The notes beneath the pieces were generated by a model. The model saw only the letters and a program-made list of their open reading frames with translations, had not been told where the DNA came from and did no database searches. Of a DNA stretch of 64,000 nt, positions 53,662 to 63,000 are shown one piece after another (position 1 is the stretch's first letter; every line of letters starts with the position of its first letter). The position numbers were made by a program, and so were the translations under genes. Source of the DNA: Chryseobacterium soli (lineage in GTDB: Bacteria > Bacteroidota > Bacteroidia > Flavobacteriales > Weeksellaceae); contig NZ_JPRH01000008.1 in assembly GCF_000737705.1 (NCBI RefSeq), positions 124,001 through 188,000 on the forward strand. Reading direction: 5' to 3'.

Positions 53662-54999
53662 TTAAAATAAAAAATCCATTACTTTCGCGCCTACTCCACT
53701 CCCTATCACTCCTCCAATAATTCCTCCTACTACACCACCAACAATGACGCCCACAGGACCACCGACAACTCCTATGGCTGCTCCCAATTCTGCTCCGGCC
53801 CAGGCTCCCGCTGCTCCCCCTATGGCAGAACCTGTTGCCTGCTGGGTTTTATTTCCAAATTCCCCTTCTTCCGCATACGCACTTCCTATGCTGTAAGCAT
53901 CCATGACTATGCCTACCACAATGGCTCCTTTTCCCACCACTTTCCCCACTTTGGCAACATTATCTGCATTCGCCACCAAAAACTTGTTGGCTGCCGCTAT
54001 ATTTTTCTGACTCTGAATACTTTCAGACACTGAATTAATAAGATTAGCCGCTTTGCTGTTGCCTGCCACAACATTAGCAGGTGGAAGCTCTATTCTGTTT
54101 CCCACATTCCCATTGGCATCTACTTCGTAATGCGTAATGCTTCCTGTATTTCCATCTACTTTAGTCGCAATTTTAGTTACTCCATCACCACCATTATTCA
54201 TTTTATTCAATACTCTTATTGCATCTTCGGCAGGCATGGCATTTTCAACTCTGGACATGCCGTTTGCGGTTGGCTGGGTAAGATACGGATCAGACATTTG
54301 TGTTGGCAGCCCGGTTGCAGGATTTGCAGGATTCATTCTGGGTGGTATATTTCCTGCATTGTTGGCCATAGACGTTTTCACTTCGCCTAAAATATCGATA
54401 TTGGCTTTGGGGTCATAAGCAGGCAAATCTAATCCCTGATGTCCATTTCCTAAGACTGATGGTATCTGCTGAGTGGGGGGCATTTTATATCCTAACCGTT
54501 TTAAATCTTGAGCCACTGCAATCTCGCCCCAGTTTCCCAGCTGTGTCGTATTGGTCAAACCACTCGTAGGATTTGCCCGGAGATCTGCCGCAAAAGTACC
54601 AAATGTATTTCCGAGACTTGAATATCCGTTAAATAATCCATATCCCGCCCCTGCTAATGAATTCCCGATTAACGCACTGGCAGGCACATTGAAATCTATT
54701 TTTATTTTTCCTGTTTGTTTACACAGTAAATGAGCATCTTCAAATACAAGCTTAAAACCATTCACCTTTACTCCCTCATTACATTTATCCCAATAAATAG
54801 GGTTATAGGTACAAGGACCACCGGTTATTGAACAAGTGCCGAAAGGTTTTATATTTTCACCGGGTATTGTGTCTGCTTCGCTTACCAGTTTCTCACCATA
54901 TATGCTGCTATTGTTGTCGTGTGTTACAGCAATTTGAGTAGGGATTTGCCCTTTGTCACAACTTAACCATGCATTATTAGGTATGTATTTTTTTGCCAT
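53662..54999 (-). CDS. DUF4280 (PAAR-like) T6SS effector with PoNe-type DNase domain
   Basis: The 445-residue protein has three parts. Residues 1-130 match DUF4280, a PAAR-like tip module with paired cysteines (C-D-K-G, T-C-S-I-T-G-G-P-C-T-Y and C-K-Q-T-G-K-I). Residues about 150-215 hold a PD-(D/E)xK-like nuclease core: G-N-W-G-E (about 158), G-L-D-L (about 189) and E-V-K-T-S (about 205), as in PoNe DNases. Residues about 365-445 are a long glycine-zipper hydrophobic region with repeated G-x-x-x-G. Effectors usually end in the toxin, so this tail is unusual. It lies next to a PoNi-type immunity gene. Confidence 0.8.
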   Translation of the reverse strand: MAKKYIPNNAWLSCDKGQIPTQIAVTHDNNSSIYGEKLVSEADTIPGENIKPFGTCSITGGPCTYNPIYWDKCNEGVKVNGFKLVFEDAHLLCKQTGKIKIDFNVPASALIGNSLAGAGYGLFNGYSSLGNTFGTFAADLRANPTSGLTNTTQLGNWGEIAVAQDLKRLGYKMPPTQQIPSVLGNGHQGLDLPAYDPKANIDILGEVKTSMANNAGNIPPRMNPANPATGLPTQMSDPYLTQPTANGMSRVENAMPAEDAIRVLNKMNNGGDGVTKIATKVDGNTGSITHYEVDANGNVGNRIELPPANVVAGNSKAANLINSVSESIQSQKNIAAANKFLVANADNVAKVGKVVGKGAIVVGIVMDAYSIGSAYAEEGEFGNKTQQATGSAIGGAAGAWAGAELGAAIGVVGGPVGVIVGGVVGGIIGGVIGSGVGAKVMDFLF

Positions 55000-55088
55000 G
55001 ATAATTATTGTCTAAAACGTTCATCATTACTATGCTTTTTGGTCTTTAAGAAAATTATCTTGTGAGTAAATCAAAAAGTTATTTTCCT

Positions 55089-55973
55089 TTAACCCACAGT
55101 GATTTCCTTGTTCGTATATTGGCCTAATTCCTTTTTTTCTTCTTCAGAAAGTCTTTTAATTTGGTGAGCTGAACTGATGGAATACCAATTAGAAACTGCA
55201 GTTTGTAAAAACATTTCTGCTTCGTTGAGCCAGCCGTCTTCCGCAAATCCATAGCTTTCCTCCATATCCACCTCAAGACTTGCATCAATATTATACACAT
55301 TCGTAAGGTCTTTTAACATCCGTGCAAACGTTTTTCTGTCAAACTTTTCCATATCCAGAACGGCTGTATTTTTTATGACCACCGGAGATCCTTTCTCTGT
55401 TTCTTTCTCAGTTACAGTGTGTACGTTGAGAGGCAGATCTACTTTCCCAAAATATTGTGTCAGATTCAGGGGCTTATCTTCTTCCGTTGGGTGTATTCTG
55501 TACCAATCCTGAAAAAAGAAACGCCAGGTACTGTATCCTACAAATGTTTTTAAAAACTGTTCTTTATTTCCCAATACTTTCGATGTCTCTTCCGCCATCA
55601 CCTGCAGTACCTCTTTATGATCGATGTATTTAGGACTGATTTCATCCAGAACCCCTCCTTCCCATTTCTGGGATAGCTTTTCAAAATGAGCTATATCTTT
55701 ACAATTTCCCTTGATATCGGTGATGATCACCAGATCAGACTGTAATTCTTCCATATCGGCAGCCCAGGTATGGATCATTGCAGAGCCTTCCATCTCCTGA
55801 TGATGAAGTTTGTATCTGAATACTAAACTAGATTCCGTTGTTTCTATTAAAGATAATTCTACTAGTTTTTTCTGAACAAATTCAGACAGTTTACTGCCAA
55901 CAGCAGTTCTGTTTACACTGGTTATAAAAAAAAGCTGAGACTTTCCTTTTTCCGGGATACGAATCTGATTCAT
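55089..55973 (-). CDS. Probable T6SS effector adaptor, family not recognised
   Basis: The 294-residue protein lies 5 nt after vgrG and 89 nt before the effector, where adaptor or chaperone genes for tip effectors are commonly found. It has no signal peptide or membrane segment; the N-terminal half is beta-rich, the C-terminal half helical and acidic (F-F-F-Q-D-W-Y-R-I-H and V-D-M-E-E-S-Y-G-F). It is not DUF4123, DUF1795 or DUF2169 as far as I can judge. Role is inferred only from position. Confidence 0.6.
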   Translation of the reverse strand: MNQIRIPEKGKSQLFFITSVNRTAVGSKLSEFVQKKLVELSLIETTESSLVFRYKLHHQEMEGSAMIHTWAADMEELQSDLVIITDIKGNCKDIAHFEKLSQKWEGGVLDEISPKYIDHKEVLQVMAEETSKVLGNKEQFLKTFVGYSTWRFFFQDWYRIHPTEEDKPLNLTQYFGKVDLPLNVHTVTEKETEKGSPVVIKNTAVLDMEKFDRKTFARMLKDLTNVYNIDASLEVDMEESYGFAEDGWLNEAEMFLQTAVSNWYSISSAHQIKRLSEEEKKELGQYTNKEITVG

Positions 55974-55978
55974 ACGAT

Positions 55979-58153
55979 TTAAGATTGATTAATTTCTACT
56001 TCACCTCCGGTTACAAATGTTGTCGTTCCGCCTCCTATTTTGGTATCTGTTGAGCCACTGAACGAAGCATCAGCAGATGTACTTTTGATCGTTACAGGCC
56101 CTGCAGTTGCCGTGGATTCTATTTTACCTTCTCCCACAGAGGTTACAATCCCATCTTTTGAAATAGTAATACTGTTGCCTCCCACCTTAAACGTGATGCT
56201 TGTTTTTCCATCGAGTATGATATTTCCGGATGCATCCATATGAAGAAGAGATTGTGGAGGTGAGTCTTTTTTCCCTCCTACCCCGGTGGTATGGGTGCTC
56301 CCTGCACTAATACTATGGGCAGCATTGGCCACTGTTGCAGCATTTCCTGAGCCGTCAAACTTCATATTAGCACCGCCTTTATCCGTTAAAAATACAGATC
56401 CGGCTCCATCGTCCAGCTCCAGCTTATTTCCGCTTCGGCTGCTTAAACTTTTAACATTATTGTTTTGGCCGCCACCGCCGCCAACACCTCCATGAAACAT
56501 GCCTCCCATTACAAAAGGACGGTCCGGATGCTGATGAACAAAATTCACCACAACCTGATCCCCTACTTCCGGAATAGCCATAAAACCACGGTTTTTAGTT
56601 ACTTTATCACTTCCTCCTGCATCAGGAGTCATTACCCGGATAAATTCTGTAGTATCCGGTCCGTTCTGCCAGTCAAACTGAACCCGCACACGGCCCTGAT
56701 TCAAAGGATCCATATTGGAAATTACTTTTGCAAACTGCGCTTCGGCTTTGGGAAAATGAAATTCAGGACGGGGAATATATCCGGTATCTGATGCAATAGC
56801 TTCAAAATTTCCCGTATAATGACCTCTGCCATCCACTTCGTGGCTGACTTCAGTGATCATCAGTTTGGTAAAGTAAGAGGTTTGATTGGTGTCCAGTTTA
56901 CGCATTTCAACATCAGCGGTACAGCCCGGATATAAAAAGGGAACAGTAGTGCTTCCTGAGGTGATAAAGACATCTACAGCTTTGCTTCCTGAAGCTCCTT
57001 TCTGAGAAGCATCAATATCCATAATGGAAGAAGCTTTAATAGGGGCCACTCTTAAAGATGGAGTGGTAAATGTTTTTTCTGAAATTTCATATGCTCTTTT
57101 GGCAATATCAGAGATATGATTGACCTTCGAGCTTGATGTGGTTAGTTTTTCGTTTTTACTGCTGTTATAGCCATAGAAAGTGGGATTTACATGCTGGGCT
57201 TTCATTTTGATCTTAACATCATTGACACTGCTTCCATAGGTAAGTTTAACGGACTGTTCCGATGGCGGAAGTTTTCCGAAGTGAAGTACCTCACCATCAT
57301 AGAAGAACTGTTCACCATAAGCTTCGGCCATTCTTGCCAGATAATTATAATGCGTTTCTTCGTATTGTGAACTGTAGGATACATTTCCATGTCTGGAATC
57401 TACTCTGAAATCAAACTTATTCTGTCCTAAACCCTCCCGGATCACCTGATCAGCAATGCTGTTTAAGCTAATTTCCTGTGCTCCTCCGAAACTTTGAATA
57501 TGGGGTGCTGCATCTAAAAGAACCGTCGGACTGTAACCGGTAAGAATAATATTTCCCAGACTTCCTTTTTCCTGGCTGAAACCGACTTCCGTGATGACGC
57601 CTACAAAGTTTCTTTCCGGACTTTCTTCAACATCTTTATATTTAAAAATTACGGTAATTCTTTTTCCTAAAAAATTCTGAGCTTCCTCGAGATTATGATT
57701 TTCAGGATTTCCTAAAGTGTCATGAGCAAGTGTGAGACTGAAACTGTGATGTTTTACAGCACTCTGATTAAGAGTGAAATGTTTAAAATACCTGATGATC
57801 TTGCCATCCACAACGATCTCAAGTTTCACCACCCTGTTGATTCCTAAAATCTGGCTTGTGGGAATAGATGTTGCATTATGAATTTTCGAAGTAGGCTGAT
57901 TGGTCCATAATTTATCATCTGTTGTCAGGGAATTGTTGCCCTGTATGTTTTGGTTCATGAACATCACTGAAGGATTCTGAATCACTCCCGGGTATTCCTG
58001 AAACTGACTTATCTTCTGATCAGCAGCTACAATTTTCTCCCCTGCTATACCGGTTTCTTTTGCTACAGCTGTTTCTTTTAAATTCTTTACAGGCACAGAC
58101 GTTTTTAAGTCTTTTGAGGCCTGCTTCTTTGAAGATTTTTTATCCTGAAACAT
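55979..58153 (-). CDS. vgrG: Type VI secretion tip protein VgrG
   Basis: The start is set at 58153 (MFQDKKSSKKQASKDLKTSV); a frame open to 58285 adds 44 residues unlike the family and is less likely. After a Lys/Ser-rich N-terminus, residues about 110-480 form the gp27-like part and about 500-620 the OB-fold with G-R-V-R-V-Q-F-D-W and N-R-G-F-M-A-I-P-E-V-G-D-Q-V; the rest is the beta-helical spike with G-x-x-T repeats. It forms the puncturing tip and carries the PAAR-like effector encoded two genes downstream. It follows tssD on the same strand. Confidence 0.92.
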   Translation of the reverse strand: MFQDKKSSKKQASKDLKTSVPVKNLKETAVAKETGIAGEKIVAADQKISQFQEYPGVIQNPSVMFMNQNIQGNNSLTTDDKLWTNQPTSKIHNATSIPTSQILGINRVVKLEIVVDGKIIRYFKHFTLNQSAVKHHSFSLTLAHDTLGNPENHNLEEAQNFLGKRITVIFKYKDVEESPERNFVGVITEVGFSQEKGSLGNIILTGYSPTVLLDAAPHIQSFGGAQEISLNSIADQVIREGLGQNKFDFRVDSRHGNVSYSSQYEETHYNYLARMAEAYGEQFFYDGEVLHFGKLPPSEQSVKLTYGSSVNDVKIKMKAQHVNPTFYGYNSSKNEKLTTSSSKVNHISDIAKRAYEISEKTFTTPSLRVAPIKASSIMDIDASQKGASGSKAVDVFITSGSTTVPFLYPGCTADVEMRKLDTNQTSYFTKLMITEVSHEVDGRGHYTGNFEAIASDTGYIPRPEFHFPKAEAQFAKVISNMDPLNQGRVRVQFDWQNGPDTTEFIRVMTPDAGGSDKVTKNRGFMAIPEVGDQVVVNFVHQHPDRPFVMGGMFHGGVGGGGGQNNNVKSLSSRSGNKLELDDGAGSVFLTDKGGANMKFDGSGNAATVANAAHSISAGSTHTTGVGGKKDSPPQSLLHMDASGNIILDGKTSITFKVGGNSITISKDGIVTSVGEGKIESTATAGPVTIKSTSADASFSGSTDTKIGGGTTTFVTGGEVEINQS

Positions 58154-58382
58154 AAGATTTTTTAATATTTGTGAATTTGGTTTTTCTTTTAATTGAGTAA
58201 GATGATACTCAAAATTTTCACTTATAGAAAAATGAAAATCTGTTGTGCTCTCATTGTTTACATATAAAAACAATTGATACAACACATGAAATACAAACAG
58301 CCGCCTATAAATGAAACGCCAAAACAGAACAGTATACTGATAAGCTTACTGTTCCGTATAAAATTTCATTATCAGAAATACA

Positions 58383-58787
58383 TTAGCCCTTAGGCCAGAT
58401 TCCATCATAAGCGGAATTGCCATAGTTGATATTTTCTGCACTCACCACAAAACTGATGAGCATAGAATTTTCATCTACCGCATCAAAATCAACTTCATGC
58501 TGAATAACATACCCATTTTCCCAGGTTAAAGTAATCAGTGTTCCTTCTTCATGGGACTTATTGAAGGTTATCTCTCCGCTTGTAGGTTTATATTTACCGT
58601 TCAGTAAGCTTTCCAGAATGTCAGATTTTTCCGTAGCTTCTACCGTCAGTTTAATCAGTGCATTGGATGGATCTGATGCAACACGTCCTGAAACATCTGT
58701 AGATCTTGATACACTGTAATTAAGTTTAAGAAGTTTCTGACCATCACTTCCATTGAATTTTAAAATTCCTCTTGAGTTTGCTGCCAT
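58383..58787 (-). CDS. tssD: T6SS tube protein TssD (Hcp-like)
   Basis: The 134-residue protein begins MAANSRGILKFNGSDGQKLL, matches the Bacteroidota TssD/Hcp-like family in length and pattern (N-Y-S-V-S-R-S-T-D, D-F-D-A-V-D-E-N-S, N-Y-G-N-S-A-Y-D-G), and forms the hexameric tube of the apparatus. It has its own consensus promoter and is the first gene of the leftward T6SS island; no other structural genes of the apparatus are in the window. Confidence 0.93.
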   Translation of the reverse strand: MAANSRGILKFNGSDGQKLLKLNYSVSRSTDVSGRVASDPSNALIKLTVEATEKSDILESLLNGKYKPTSGEITFNKSHEEGTLITLTWENGYVIQHEVDFDAVDENSMLISFVVSAENINYGNSAYDGIWPKG

Positions 58788-58837
58788 GATTCGTAAATTT
58801 TAATTGTTATTAATATGATTTGTGATTGATTGTTTAC

Positions 58838-58868
58838 CAAAATTATAAGCTTCTGATTTATCAACAAA
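58838..58868 (-). promoter_or_regulatory. Promoter of tssD
   Basis: On the minus strand TTTG (58865-58868), 19 nt, then TAATTTTG (58838-58845) exactly fits the Bacteroidota consensus and leaves a leader of about 45 nt. Confidence 0.65.
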
Positions 58869-59248
58869 ACATTTATATTGATTTTTCGATTTTTGTAGTA
58901 GTTCTACGATATTGGATTTAAAAACCAATACAATTAATTGTAATTCAAATAATTAAATTACCAATTCTTACCTCATCATTTACCCTGCATCATAGGAAAA
59001 CAGCTCATTTAATACCCTATTTCCAGATTTGGGCTGATGGTAAAAATGATCATTATAATAGATTGATGAATAGAGAAATATAATTATGGTAAGAAATTTG
59101 AAATATTTTTATTAAGCATTCTTTTTGAAATGAAAACAGTCAATTCATTAAAAACATCAATGTTAATAAATTTCGTTAAAATTTAAAAATTGATTAAAAT
59201 TAGGCATGGTTGTTGTAAAATATCATGAACACTAATTAAAATTTTATT
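58869..59248. other. AT-rich divergent gap without a gene
   Basis: No gene is visible between the tssD promoter and the DUF2383 gene. The stretch is very AT-rich and no consensus promoter for the plus-strand gene was found. Confidence 0.5.
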
Positions 59249-59698
59249 ATGAACAACGAAAAAACAGTATCAGTATTAAATGATTTACTGAACATTACGA
59301 ATGACAGGATTGAAGGATTTTCAAAAGTGGAAGACAAAGTATGGGATACCCATTCTGCGTTAAAAAACGATTATGATCAGATGGTTTCCCAATCTCAGGT
59401 GATGAAAACAGATTTAATCCAGTTGATCAATCAAAAAGGAGGACAGGCCGATAACACAACCAGCACGGCTGGAGCCCTTCACAGAGCATGGATTGATGTA
59501 AAAAATGCATTTGCAGGTGATAAGGATGAATCTACTTTAGAAAATGTAGTTTTTGGAGAAAAAGGTGCAATTGATGCCTACCAGGATGCTTTGGACAGCG
59601 GAGATCTTTGTCCGGAAAGTGCCAGACTGGTTTCAGACCAGCTGCATCATTTAAAATCTTCTTACAGCAAATTTGAAAATTTAGAAGCAAGAAACTAA
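59249..59698 (+). CDS. DUF2383 four-helix-bundle protein (PA2169 family)
   Basis: The 149-residue protein is highly helical, with L-N-D-L-L-N-I-T-N-D-R at the start, G-A-L-H-R-A-W-I-D-V-K in the middle and a final Q-L-H-H-L-K-S-S-Y. This matches the DUF2383/PA2169 family, with a ferritin-like four-helix-bundle fold of unknown activity, frequent in stress regulons. Cytoplasmic, with no signal peptide. A terminator lies just downstream. Confidence 0.85.
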   Translation: MNNEKTVSVLNDLLNITNDRIEGFSKVEDKVWDTHSALKNDYDQMVSQSQVMKTDLIQLINQKGGQADNTTSTAGALHRAWIDVKNAFAGDKDESTLENVVFGEKGAIDAYQDALDSGDLCPESARLVSDQLHHLKSSYSKFENLEARN

Positions 59699-59720
59699 AA
59701 ACAATAGTTTGACAATGAAT

Positions 59721-59746
59721 AAAAGAGAGTTTTTTAGCTCTCTTTT
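59721..59746 (+). terminator. Terminator after the DUF2383 gene
   Basis: AAAAGAGAG (59721-59729) and CTCTCTTTT (59738-59746) form a perfect 9-bp stem with an 8-nt T-rich loop and further T residues. Confidence 0.8.
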
Positions 59747-59790
59747 TTACCATCCAAAAATTGATACTTCACAACTACAAAATATCGAAT

Positions 59791-61500
59791 ATGGAAAATA
59801 TTGACAGTATTGCCCTGATTGGCGGCGGGCCGGCAGCTTTATTTGTTGTAAAGCATCTTCTTTCGGAAAAAGCTTATCCCAACACTCTTTATATATTTGA
59901 AAAAACCAGCAGACTGGGAGCGGGAATGCCATACAGCAGTTATGGAGCCGGATTTGAACATGTAGCGAATGTTTCAGCCAATGAACTCCCGGAATTGCCG
60001 GAACATTTTTCGTCTTATATCCACAGACATCATTTCAAAGATTATCCTGAATTTATCGTTAATGGAACCATTAATGAATATCAGGTCGTACCCCGCTTAC
60101 TTCTGGGAAATTATCTTGAAGAACAGTTTAATATTTTACTCCGGGAAATCAGAAAAGCCGGAGTTTCTGTAAAAGTGTGTACTGAAACGATGGTAACGGA
60201 TATTTCTAAAAAGCACGACCAGCACTTTACAATTATCACTCACGACGGCAATACTTATAAGGCTTCAAAAACAATTGTATGTACCGGACACCAATGGCCT
60301 AAAATCTATGAGGAACGTGCCAAAGGCTGGTATGATTCACCTTACCCGCCTTCAAAATTCACGGCAGCTACCAATTATCCGGTAGCGGTTCGGGGAACAT
60401 CTCTTACCGCAGTGGATGCCGTAAAAACATTGGCGCGTCTGAACGGAACATTCGTAGAAAAGGACAACCAGCTGCAATTTGATCTGCATGATACAAGCCG
60501 TAATTTTTCACTTACTCTTTTTTCTAAGAGAAGTTTTTTACCCGCATTGCGGTTTCATTCAGAGGGAAGTCCGTATTCTGAAGGATGGATTATGTCTTCT
60601 GATGAGATTTATGAATATAAAAACAGTCATAATGGTTTTGTGGATTTAGATTATGTATTTGATCTGAACTTCAAGCAGCCTCTGAAGAAAAAGAATGAAA
60701 AATTTTATCAGGAAATAAAGGATCTCAGCATTGAGCAGTTTGTTGAAAAAATGCTACAAATCAGGGAAGAACTGGACAGCTTCGAACTTTTCAAGGCTGA
60801 ATATTACGAAGCTGAAAAATCAATCGAAAGGCATCAGACTATCGCCTGGAAAGAGACTTTATCTGCATTTAGCTATGCGGTAAATTACCCGGCCAAGCAT
60901 TTTTCGGCGGAAGATATGATGAGGTTGCACAAAACACTGCTTCCCCTTATTTCGGTTATTATTTCGTCTCTTCCCCAGTCCTCCTATAAAGAACTTATTG
61001 CACTTTATAATGCCGGACTTATCCAGCTTGTAAGCGTAGATGATGAGAGCCATATCGAGCCTCATACAGAAGAAGGTGCGATCTATCATTATACTGATCC
61101 TACAGGAACTAAAAAGTCGGAACACTACAGGTTATATATTGATGCTATCGGCCAGCAGCCGGTTCAGTTTAATGATGTCCCGTTTGACAGTCTTAAAAAC
61201 GACGGATATATCAGCTCAGGATATCTGAAATTCAGGGATATTGAAAAGGGACAGTCTTTATTTCAGCAAAATGATCAGCACATTCTTAAAATAGAACCCA
61301 ATCATTATTATTTAAGGGTAGACGGATTGAATATCAATGATCATTTTCAAGCGGTGGATTATTACGGAAAAGCCGATGAGGACTTATTTATTATGGCCGT
61401 TCCACTCATCGCCGGTCTTAATCCTGATTATTCCGGACTGGATTTTTGCGATACCGCAGGAAAAAGAGTGGCAGAAACACTCAACAGAAAAATAGTATAA
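59791..61500 (+). CDS. FAD/NAD(P)-binding oxidoreductase
   Basis: The ATG at 59791 (MENIDSIALIGGGPAALFVV) is preferred over one 30 nt upstream that falls just after the terminator. The 569-residue protein begins with the FAD Rossmann motif I-G-G-G-P-A-A and shows a further region with V-C-T-G-H-Q-W-P typical of the FAD-NAD(P)-binding family (PF13454), which includes hydroxyacyl-CoA-dehydrogenase-like uncharacterised proteins. No signal peptide. Substrate unknown. Confidence 0.8.
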   Translation: MENIDSIALIGGGPAALFVVKHLLSEKAYPNTLYIFEKTSRLGAGMPYSSYGAGFEHVANVSANELPELPEHFSSYIHRHHFKDYPEFIVNGTINEYQVVPRLLLGNYLEEQFNILLREIRKAGVSVKVCTETMVTDISKKHDQHFTIITHDGNTYKASKTIVCTGHQWPKIYEERAKGWYDSPYPPSKFTAATNYPVAVRGTSLTAVDAVKTLARLNGTFVEKDNQLQFDLHDTSRNFSLTLFSKRSFLPALRFHSEGSPYSEGWIMSSDEIYEYKNSHNGFVDLDYVFDLNFKQPLKKKNEKFYQEIKDLSIEQFVEKMLQIREELDSFELFKAEYYEAEKSIERHQTIAWKETLSAFSYAVNYPAKHFSAEDMMRLHKTLLPLISVIISSLPQSSYKELIALYNAGLIQLVSVDDESHIEPHTEEGAIYHYTDPTGTKKSEHYRLYIDAIGQQPVQFNDVPFDSLKNDGYISSGYLKFRDIEKGQSLFQQNDQHILKIEPNHYYLRVDGLNINDHFQAVDYYGKADEDLFIMAVPLIAGLNPDYSGLDFCDTAGKRVAETLNRKIV

Positions 61501-61574
61501 ACCACTTAATATAAACAGTATCAGAACGAATATCTCTTCACAGATCATTTGTTTTGTACATAAAAATTATTGTC

Positions 61575-61895
61575 ATGAAAAATACGGTAAAAATAGCATT
61601 AGGCTTATTGGCAGGCGGATCTTTGATCTTTTTAGGATTAAAAAGAAAGAACAGGAAAATAAAAACATTTACGGCTCCTGACGGAAATACCTATCAGGAA
61701 AATCAAACCTACAGAACATTTGATAATCAACTGTATAAAAATGGAAAGAAGATTCATTTTTCCACCCCTGAATCGGAACAGAAATCGTATTCATCATCCC
61801 ATCAATATAATGAAAACAATGATCCTGTTTCTAAAAAGTATCAGACTGTAAATAAAGAGGTTAATTATCACCAGAAAGGAATCAGACATCATTGA
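61575..61895 (+). CDS. Small single-helix membrane protein
   Basis: The ATG at 61575 gives MKNTVKIALGLLAGGSLIFL, one hydrophobic helix followed by a basic patch (K-R-K-N-R-K) and a polar tail of about 80 residues rich in Asn, Gln, Tyr and Ser. Likely inner-membrane, with the tail inside by the positive-inside rule. Not recognised. Confidence 0.6.
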   Translation: MKNTVKIALGLLAGGSLIFLGLKRKNRKIKTFTAPDGNTYQENQTYRTFDNQLYKNGKKIHFSTPESEQKSYSSSHQYNENNDPVSKKYQTVNKEVNYHQKGIRHH

Positions 61896-61924
61896 ATACT
61901 TCCATTTTACGCTTATTAAGAAAC

Positions 61925-61964
61925 AAAATTCAGTATTTTCTTTTTAAAGTTAATACTGAATTTT
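61925..61964. terminator. Shared terminator between convergent genes
   Basis: AAAATTCAGTATT (61925-61937) pairs perfectly over 13 bp with AATACTGAATTTT (61952-61964). The right arm includes the last codons and stop of the opposite Crp-type gene. Confidence 0.85.
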
Positions 61965-62546
61965 TGCGTTATTTATTTTGACGAGTGCCTGTTTTTCCAT
62001 TTTCTTTAGGGTTCTTATCACCGTTTCTACCCGCAAACCCGTTAACGCTGCCAATTGATTCCGCGTATAGGGAACTTCAAAGCTGTATGGAGTGTCATAA
62101 TCAAAATACGATTTTAAATAATCAAGAAGCATTTTCAGTTTAACAGCCGGATCTCTGATAGAAAGTAAGGAGGAAATGATATACCTGAAATGTAACCGGT
62201 CTGCAGTATACTGATTGATTCTAAAATGAAATTCAGGATCTGAAGACAATAATTTTAAAAATGCATTTTTTTCGAGTCTGATAATTTCACATTCAGTGAC
62301 TGCCATGGCATTAATGGCATATGAATGATTTGTAAATAAATAACTTTCTCCTATACAATGCCCGTCAAACGGGAATCCATAGACGAATTCTTTTCCATTT
62401 TCAAGGAAGTTATTGAGCTTTACCGTACCGTAGATAATTTGAAAATAAAATTTAGAGGAGGTTCCCTCATGAAAGATAAATTCATCAGGCTGGTATTTTT
62501 CTGCCTTTGCTCCATAAGAAAATAGTATATCCTCTGAAATGATCAT
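61950..62546 (-). CDS. Crp/Fnr-family regulator
   Basis: The start at 62546 (MIISEDILFSYGAKAEKYQP) is preferred because the open frame upstream encodes hydrophobic residues unlike the family. The 198-residue protein has a cyclic-nucleotide-type beta-roll (F-I-F-H-E-G-T-S and G-E-S-Y-L) and a C-terminal HTH (Y-T-R-N-Q-L-A-A-L-T-G-L-R-V-E-T-V-I-R-T-L). The Arg that contacts cAMP is not clearly present and no Fe-S cysteine set is seen, so its signal is unknown. Confidence 0.88.
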   Translation of the reverse strand: MIISEDILFSYGAKAEKYQPDEFIFHEGTSSKFYFQIIYGTVKLNNFLENGKEFVYGFPFDGHCIGESYLFTNHSYAINAMAVTECEIIRLEKNAFLKLLSSDPEFHFRINQYTADRLHFRYIISSLLSIRDPAVKLKMLLDYLKSYFDYDTPYSFEVPYTRNQLAALTGLRVETVIRTLKKMEKQALVKINNAKIQY

Positions 62547-62612
62547 TTTTGTGGTTATTAACAGGATAAAATTAATCAATACAGATGGACAGCACAATAC
62601 CACACGTACCAC

Positions 62613-63000
62613 ATAACAAGCGATTTAAGCCCAATAATAGTGGATTTTTTAACTTAATAACTCAAATTGGGCCAAACCGACCCTGAATTGACCAAAAAAG
62701 ATGATCAAAAAAGGATGAACATCTATCCGGTTTTTAGATCATTTATTTCTTTATTTATTCCTGAATCCTCTTTTCTGTTGTACTTGAAAAATTTTAGTTC
62801 ATACCTGTATTTTTAGTGCTCCAAGGAATCAATCAGGAAGAATATTCCATTTCATAACAGTTATCTTATCAATAGTTTTAAAGAACTCTACCGGCCCATT
62901 TTACAGTCATTTTGTTTTTAGCAATAATTTATTAAATTTACGACCGGTACAAACTAACGTAAACTCTATTATAACAATAGATTATAAACTAAAACTAACC
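62613..63000. other. Divergent gap with a candidate promoter
   Basis: No gene is seen between the Crp-type gene and the peptidase gene. On the plus strand TTTG (62911-62914), 18 nt and TAAATTTA (62933-62940), one base off the -7 consensus, is a possible promoter for the peptidase. Confidence 0.4.

Noticed and set aside
62690..62730. Imperfect direct repeat (GACCAAAAAAGAT then GATCAAAAAAGGATG)
   Set aside because: Only two short copies rich in A; easily due to chance.
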